A stretch of 38,416 nucleotides of DNA, from positions 1-38,416 of the forward strand of contig CANFRV010000032.1 of NCBI GenBank assembly GCA_947449575.1. Reading direction: 5' to 3'. Position numbers and translations under genes: made by a program. Below, in pieces: positions 34,801 to 38,416 of this stretch. The notes below the pieces were generated by a model. That model worked only from the letters and a program-made list of their open reading frames with translations, had not been told where the DNA came from and did no database searches. The stretch's first letter is position 1; every line of letters starts with the position of its first letter. The DNA is from Flavobacteriales bacterium. GTDB lineage: Bacteria; Bacteroidota; Bacteroidia; Flavobacteriales_D; Crocinitomicaceae.

Positions 34801-35541
34801 TAAATCGAAATACGTTTCAAAATCTGGTTCATTTTCTAGTCCATAATCCAGCGCGACGGCATAAATTTCCTTTCTTCTTAAATCTGCATCAAAAAAAACG
34901 CGTAATTCTTTTCTATCCTTCAAATTGAATAAAAGCTGAACTTGATGTTCACACATTTTCTTCTTTTTTGTTAAGCATTTGCAAATTAAGGTTAACGTAT
35001 TGTTTTTAAGCGTTGCTTGCGTGGGTAATTGTTGAAAGAAACTATACGTATCCTTAAAAGAAGCTTGATTTAGTTCAATTGACGTAGGAAGTAAATCGAA
35101 ATAACCTCGTTTTCCATCATCCGCTATCTCTAAACTATTTTTTAATATAAAAGTATTGGTTAAATCTGAAAATATAAAATCTTCGAAAACATATTCGTGA
35201 GAATGATACTGCTGCATATCTGCCATGTCCGCAATTCCATCGACTTGTTCACTCGCTATGCTGCTCTCACTTTTTTTAATTTGGTCTACCTCCAATAAAA
35301 CATTCACAACATGCTTACAAACAGGGCCAAGATCGAATGGACAAGTGCATGAAGAATCTTTGACTTTATCCGGTTTTAAATCGATAATGACAGTATATAT
35401 CTTAGAGCCTTTGACTTTAGCTGTGATTTTTGTCTCTGTAACTTCTAATTCTTGAATACGAGAATCCGAACTTCGCTCGCGCGTTTTAAGCGATGTATAA
35501 TTCATCACATATGTTTCAAAAATCTTATATGTGAACTTCAT
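31855..35541 (-). CDS. SNF2-family ATPase with two SWIM zinc fingers
   Basis: 1228 residues. The SWIM finger near the N-terminus is C65-x-C67-x7-C75-x-H77. A second set with identical spacing is C187-x-C189-x7-C197-x-H199. A long middle region (about 210-780) is beta-rich and without known motifs. The C-terminal SF2 engine has Walker A in DDMGLGKT (about 794-801), DESQ in place of DEAH (about 890), [15 protein letters not shown], and RecA-2 motifs [23 protein letters not shown] and DRCYRIGQ (both broken by short turns). Such bacterial SNF2 proteins translocate on double-stranded DNA; substrate unknown. Starts at 35541 or 35505 (M13) are possible; residue numbers assume the former. The downstream exonuclease gene suggests DNA processing (inference). 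Confidence 0.92.
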   Translation of the reverse strand: [1228 protein letters not shown]

Positions 35542-35574
35542 TTGTCAATTTAATTATTCTAGGATAAAAATACG

Positions 35575-35582
35575 CAAATATC
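35575..35582 (-). promoter_or_regulatory. Possible SNF2-gene promoter (-7-like GATATTTG)
   Basis: GATATTTG on the minus strand matches TAnnTTTG except at its first base and is followed by CG as in other elements here. It lies 34 bp before the first ATG and does not decide between the two possible starts. Confidence 0.3.
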
Positions 35583-35708
35583 GGCTGATTAATCAAAAGA
35601 TTAAAACCAAGTTGAAAATTTTCTTTTAAAAATTCAATAAATAGTAAAAATGCTACTAAAAATAGTCAAAATGATATTGTTTCATTTTAATATACTTCCA
35701 AATTTCAT

Positions 35709-35716
35709 TACCTTTA
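35709..35716 (+). promoter_or_regulatory. Possible E1-gene promoter (-7-like TACCTTTA)
   Basis: TACCTTTA matches TAnnTTTG except at the last base and lies 20 bp before the ATG. No good -33 element at normal spacing. Confidence 0.35.
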
Positions 35717-35735
35717 CAATTCATAAATTTATACT

Positions 35736-38180
35736 ATGTCCAAAGAAGAAGTTATTGAAACAATCATTTCAGTTGATTTTCAAACATTTAAAGAAGAAGT
35801 CATTTCTGATTTTCGATTAGCTTGTGAATCGAGAGAAGCTTCTATTTTAGGCAGACGAGAAGTACTAACTGGAAAAGCTAAATTTGGGATTTTTGGAGAT
35901 GGCAAGGAATTAGCCCAAATTGCGCTAGCAAAACAATTTCAAGACGGAGATTTTAGGTCTGGATATTATCGCGACCAAACGTTAATGTTGGCGATTGATC
36001 AACTAACATTGCAACAATATTTTGCTGGTTTATATGGGCATACAAATGTGATTGAAGAGCCACTTTCTGCTGGACGTCAAATGGGTGGACATTATGCGAG
36101 TAGAAATTTAGATGAAAATGGAGAATGGAAAGATTTAATGTCTCAAAAAAATAGTTCTTCAGATATTTCACCAACTGCAGGACAGATGCCCCGTTTATTA
36201 GGACTTGCTTTGGCATCCAAAATCTATAGACATCACACAAGTTTAAGCGATATTGAAGAGTTTAAAAAATTCTCCAATGGAGGAAATGAAGTTGCATTCG
36301 GAACAATCGGTGATGCTTCCACTTCTGAAGGTCCTTTTTGGGAGACTATTAATGCCGCAGGAGTTCTACAAGTGCCCATGGTAATGTCAGTGTGGGATGA
36401 TGGTTTTGGGATTTCGGTATCAAGAGAAAATCAAACTACAAAAAATAGTATTTCTGAAGCATTAGCAGGAATGCAGCGCACTTCTGATAAACCCGGATAT
36501 GAAATTTTAGTCACAAAAGGATGGGATTATCCACACTTGTGTGAAACATATGAAAAGGCAGTTGCGATTGCAAGAGAAGAACACGTTCCCGTTCTTGTTC
36601 ATGTACAGGAAGTAACGCAACCACAAGGACATTCAACATCTGGTTCTCATGAGAGATATAAAACAGAAGAAAGATTAATGTGGGAAACTGAATTTGATTG
36701 TATTTTAAAGTTTAAGAATTGGATTATTGATTTTGATGCGGATGGATCTAAAATCGCGACTGAAGAAGAGCTAGAAACGATTCAGAAAGAAGCTAAAATA
36801 ACAGTTAGAGATAATAAAAGTGCCGCCTGGAAGTCGTATTGTGATGAAATTAAAATAGATTTAGATAAAGCGATTTCACTCATGAAATCTGTTGCTTTTG
36901 AAAGTCCGAATGCGATTTTTGTAAGTAAAGAAGTAGAATCTTTGGAAAGAGCCATGGAACCACTTCGAAAAGACATTTTTAATTCTGCTCGGAAAGTTTT
37001 AAGAATAGTGCGTGAAGAAAAAACAGCATCAAGGAAAGCACTTTCTAGTTGGATTGAGCAAGAAATTGAAGTAAACAAATCCAGATATAGTTCTCATTTA
37101 TATTCAGAATCTCAATACAATATTCCTTCAATCATTCCTGTTGAACCAACTTATGATGAAGATCCAGTAATGGAAGATGGTCGTATTATTTTACGCGAAA
37201 ATTACCGTAAATTATTTGAAAGACACCCTGAGGCACTAATTTTTGGCGAAGATGCAGGTAAAATTGGAGGAGTAAATCAAACATTAGAAGGTTTACAAGA
37301 ACAATTTGGCGCCTTACGGATTTCGGATACTGGAATTCGTGAATGTACGATTATAGGACAAGGTATTGGTATGGCGATGAGAGGATTACGTCCGATTGCA
37401 GAAATACAGTATTTAGATTATTTATTGTATGCACTGCAAGTGATGTCTGATGATTTGGCAACTGTTCAATATAGAACGAAAGGTGGACAAAAAGCACCAT
37501 TGATTATTAGTACACGCGGGCATCGATTAGAAGGAGTTTGGCACAGTGGAAGTCCAATGGGAATGATCGTTAATGCCTGTCGAGGAATTAATATCTGTGT
37601 ACCAAGAAACATGACTAAAGCAGCAGGATTTTACAATACTTTGATTGAAGCAGATGAACCGGCGTTGGTCATAGAGCCATTAAACGGGTATCGATCCAAA
37701 GAACCTTTACCCAATAATATTGGTGAATTCAAACTGCCATTAGGTATTCCTGAAATTGTAAAACAAGGAACAGATTTAACACTTATCTCTTATGGCTCAA
37801 CATTTAATTTATGTGAAATAGCTCATAAGCAATTAACTGAAGCTGGAATAAGCGTGGAATTGATTGATGTTCAAACGTTAATACCTTTTGATGTTAATCA
37901 TTTAATACGAAAGTCAATCGCGAAAACAAATCGTTTATTAATAATCGATGAAGATGTTTCTAGTGGAGCTACAGCTTATATGTTAGAGAAAATCGTCGTT
38001 GACCAAGAGGGGTTTTCATTATTAGACTCAGCACCACAAACATTATCTGCAAAAGATCACAGACCTGCTTATGGAACGGATGGAGATTATTTCTCAAAAC
38101 CGAGTATCGATGATATTTTTGATAAAGCATATTCCATGATGACCGAAGTTGATCCGTTGAGATTTCCTTCCCTTTATTGA
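35736..38180 (+). CDS. Fused alpha/beta E1 component of a 2-oxoacid dehydrogenase complex
   Basis: 814 residues in two joined parts. The alpha part (about 1-390) has the thiamine diphosphate/Mg motif GTIGDASTSEGPFWETINAAG (split by a turn, about 188-208), in which GDA replaces the usual GDG, and the following WDDGFGISVSREN. The beta part (about 480-814) is transketolase-like, with FGEDAGKIGGVNQTLEGL, AEIQYLDYLL and the C-terminal LLIIDEDVSSGATAY. The enzyme decarboxylates a 2-oxoacid (branched-chain or pyruvate) and hands the acyl group to lipoyl-E2. The substrate is not decided by sequence, though the fused form is common in Bacteroidota. No E2 or E3 gene lies in the window. No strong terminator is seen before the IS 87 bp downstream. 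Confidence 0.93.
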   Translation: MSKEEVIETIISVDFQTFKEEVISDFRLACESREASILGRREVLTGKAKFGIFGDGKELAQIALAKQFQDGDFRSGYYRDQTLMLAIDQLTLQQYFAGLYGHTNVIEEPLSAGRQMGGHYASRNLDENGEWKDLMSQKNSSSDISPTAGQMPRLLGLALASKIYRHHTSLSDIEEFKKFSNGGNEVAFGTIGDASTSEGPFWETINAAGVLQVPMVMSVWDDGFGISVSRENQTTKNSISEALAGMQRTSDKPGYEILVTKGWDYPHLCETYEKAVAIAREEHVPVLVHVQEVTQPQGHSTSGSHERYKTEERLMWETEFDCILKFKNWIIDFDADGSKIATEEELETIQKEAKITVRDNKSAAWKSYCDEIKIDLDKAISLMKSVAFESPNAIFVSKEVESLERAMEPLRKDIFNSARKVLRIVREEKTASRKALSSWIEQEIEVNKSRYSSHLYSESQYNIPSIIPVEPTYDEDPVMEDGRIILRENYRKLFERHPEALIFGEDAGKIGGVNQTLEGLQEQFGALRISDTGIRECTIIGQGIGMAMRGLRPIAEIQYLDYLLYALQVMSDDLATVQYRTKGGQKAPLIISTRGHRLEGVWHSGSPMGMIVNACRGINICVPRNMTKAAGFYNTLIEADEPALVIEPLNGYRSKEPLPNNIGEFKLPLGIPEIVKQGTDLTLISYGSTFNLCEIAHKQLTEAGISVELIDVQTLIPFDVNHLIRKSIAKTNRLLIIDEDVSSGATAYMLEKIVVDQEGFSLLDSAPQTLSAKDHRPAYGTDGDYFSKPSIDDIFDKAYSMMTEVDPLRFPSLY

Positions 38181-38267
38181 GTGAACAGTAGATTTTAAGA
38201 TTCAAAATAGATGAACTTTGTCGGTTTATTTATTTTGGATTTTTTTATATAATTACTTTTAGAAATA

Positions 38268-38416
38268 GGATCAAGTCGAATTGTTGTGGGGAGCTAAAAT
38301 TTAAGCATAAATATTTGTAAGTCTAAAAAGGAAAAATTCTATGTTTTTCACACCTCTAAATTGACTTCTAAATGCTTTCACTTTAGCATTAAATGATTCA
38401 GCCGATGCATTAGTAC
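38268..38416 (-). mobile_element. 3' end of the ISAon1/ISL3-like insertion sequence, right copy (cut by window edge)
   Basis: 38268-38414 is the exact reverse complement of 1-147. The outer terminus reads GGATCAAGTCGAATTGTTGT. Two extra IS bases (38415-38416) are present here. Transposase reading points leftward into the window, so the two copies face each other. The 87 bp between the E1 stop and this IS (38181-38267) hold no recognisable feature. Confidence 0.85.
38301..38416 (-). CDS. Transposase C-terminal fragment (ISAon1/ISL3-like), partial
   Basis: The minus strand encodes the same 37 C-terminal residues as the left fragment, ending FFLFRLTNIYA with TAA at 38301-38303. The sequence continues past the window edge. 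Identity to the other copy over the whole shared length suggests recent transposition or gene conversion. Confidence 0.8.
   Translation of the reverse strand, partial: TNASAESFNAKVKAFRSQFRGVKNIEFFLFRLTNIYA

Overview
The window looks like chromosomal DNA of a low-GC (roughly one third G+C by eye) member of the Bacteroidota, most likely Flavobacteriales. Four things point there: genes preceded by the Bacteroidota -7 promoter element TAnnTTTG with little or no Shine-Dalgarno sequence, a fused SecDF, a fused two-domain E1 2-oxoacid dehydrogenase, and a FabI, YidC and WecB of Bacteroidota type. A closer assignment (for example Crocinitomicaceae) would be a guess. The two ends (1-147 and 38268-38414) are identical inverted copies of the 3' end of one insertion sequence, an ISAon1/ISL3-like element. 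They are cut within two bases of the same IS position, which suggests a draft-assembly contig broken at two IS copies.

Layout. 510-4006 (minus): pyrG-yidC operon with a clear terminator. 4183-7409 (minus): a Bacteroidota trio of TPR protein, ComA-like phosphosulfolactate synthase and WD40 protein. 7554-11497 (minus): typA (bipA) and an RGG-tailed DeaD/CsdA-type RNA helicase, with odd hexamer repeats around them. 11853-13665 (minus): TatA/B-like protein, PaaI-like thioesterase, MscS channel. 13753-14520 (plus): YdcF/ElyC-like protein. 14585-15765 (minus): two overlapping small outer-membrane beta-barrel genes. 15885-21153 (minus): fabI, an MBL hydrolase, DUF423, a polysaccharide deacetylase-like protein, wecB and radC, the last five tightly packed or overlapping. 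21353-26965 (plus): a GH3 lipoprotein, an unannotated 35-residue membrane peptide, then an envelope cluster (GT2, HAD phosphatase, MORN-repeat protein, lipoprotein, GT4). 27219-30215 (plus): secDF with its own promoter, palindrome and terminator. 30364-35541 (minus): a DEDDh exonuclease/UvrC-like GIY-YIG fusion and a large SNF2 ATPase with two SWIM zinc fingers. 35736-38180 (plus): fused E1 alpha-beta 2-oxoacid dehydrogenase.

How it fits together. Most of the window is core physiology: protein export and insertion (SecDF, YidC, Tat), envelope sugars and peptidoglycan (WecB, deacetylase, glycosyltransferases, GH3, YdcF), lipid synthesis (FabI), nucleotide synthesis (PyrG), translation and RNA handling (TypA, DeaD), DNA repair (RadC, Exo-GIY-YIG, SNF2) and energy metabolism (E1). 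No phage, CRISPR array, tRNA, rRNA or defence island was recognised. The points most worth a second look are the Exo/UvrC-like fusion with an intact Fe-S-type cysteine pattern, the tandem SWIM fingers, the possibly leaderless 35-residue membrane peptide, the near-perfect palindrome over the secDF promoter, a 20-bp motif repeated in two distant spacers, degenerate hexamer and heptamer repeats, and the ComA-like/TPR/WD40 trio.
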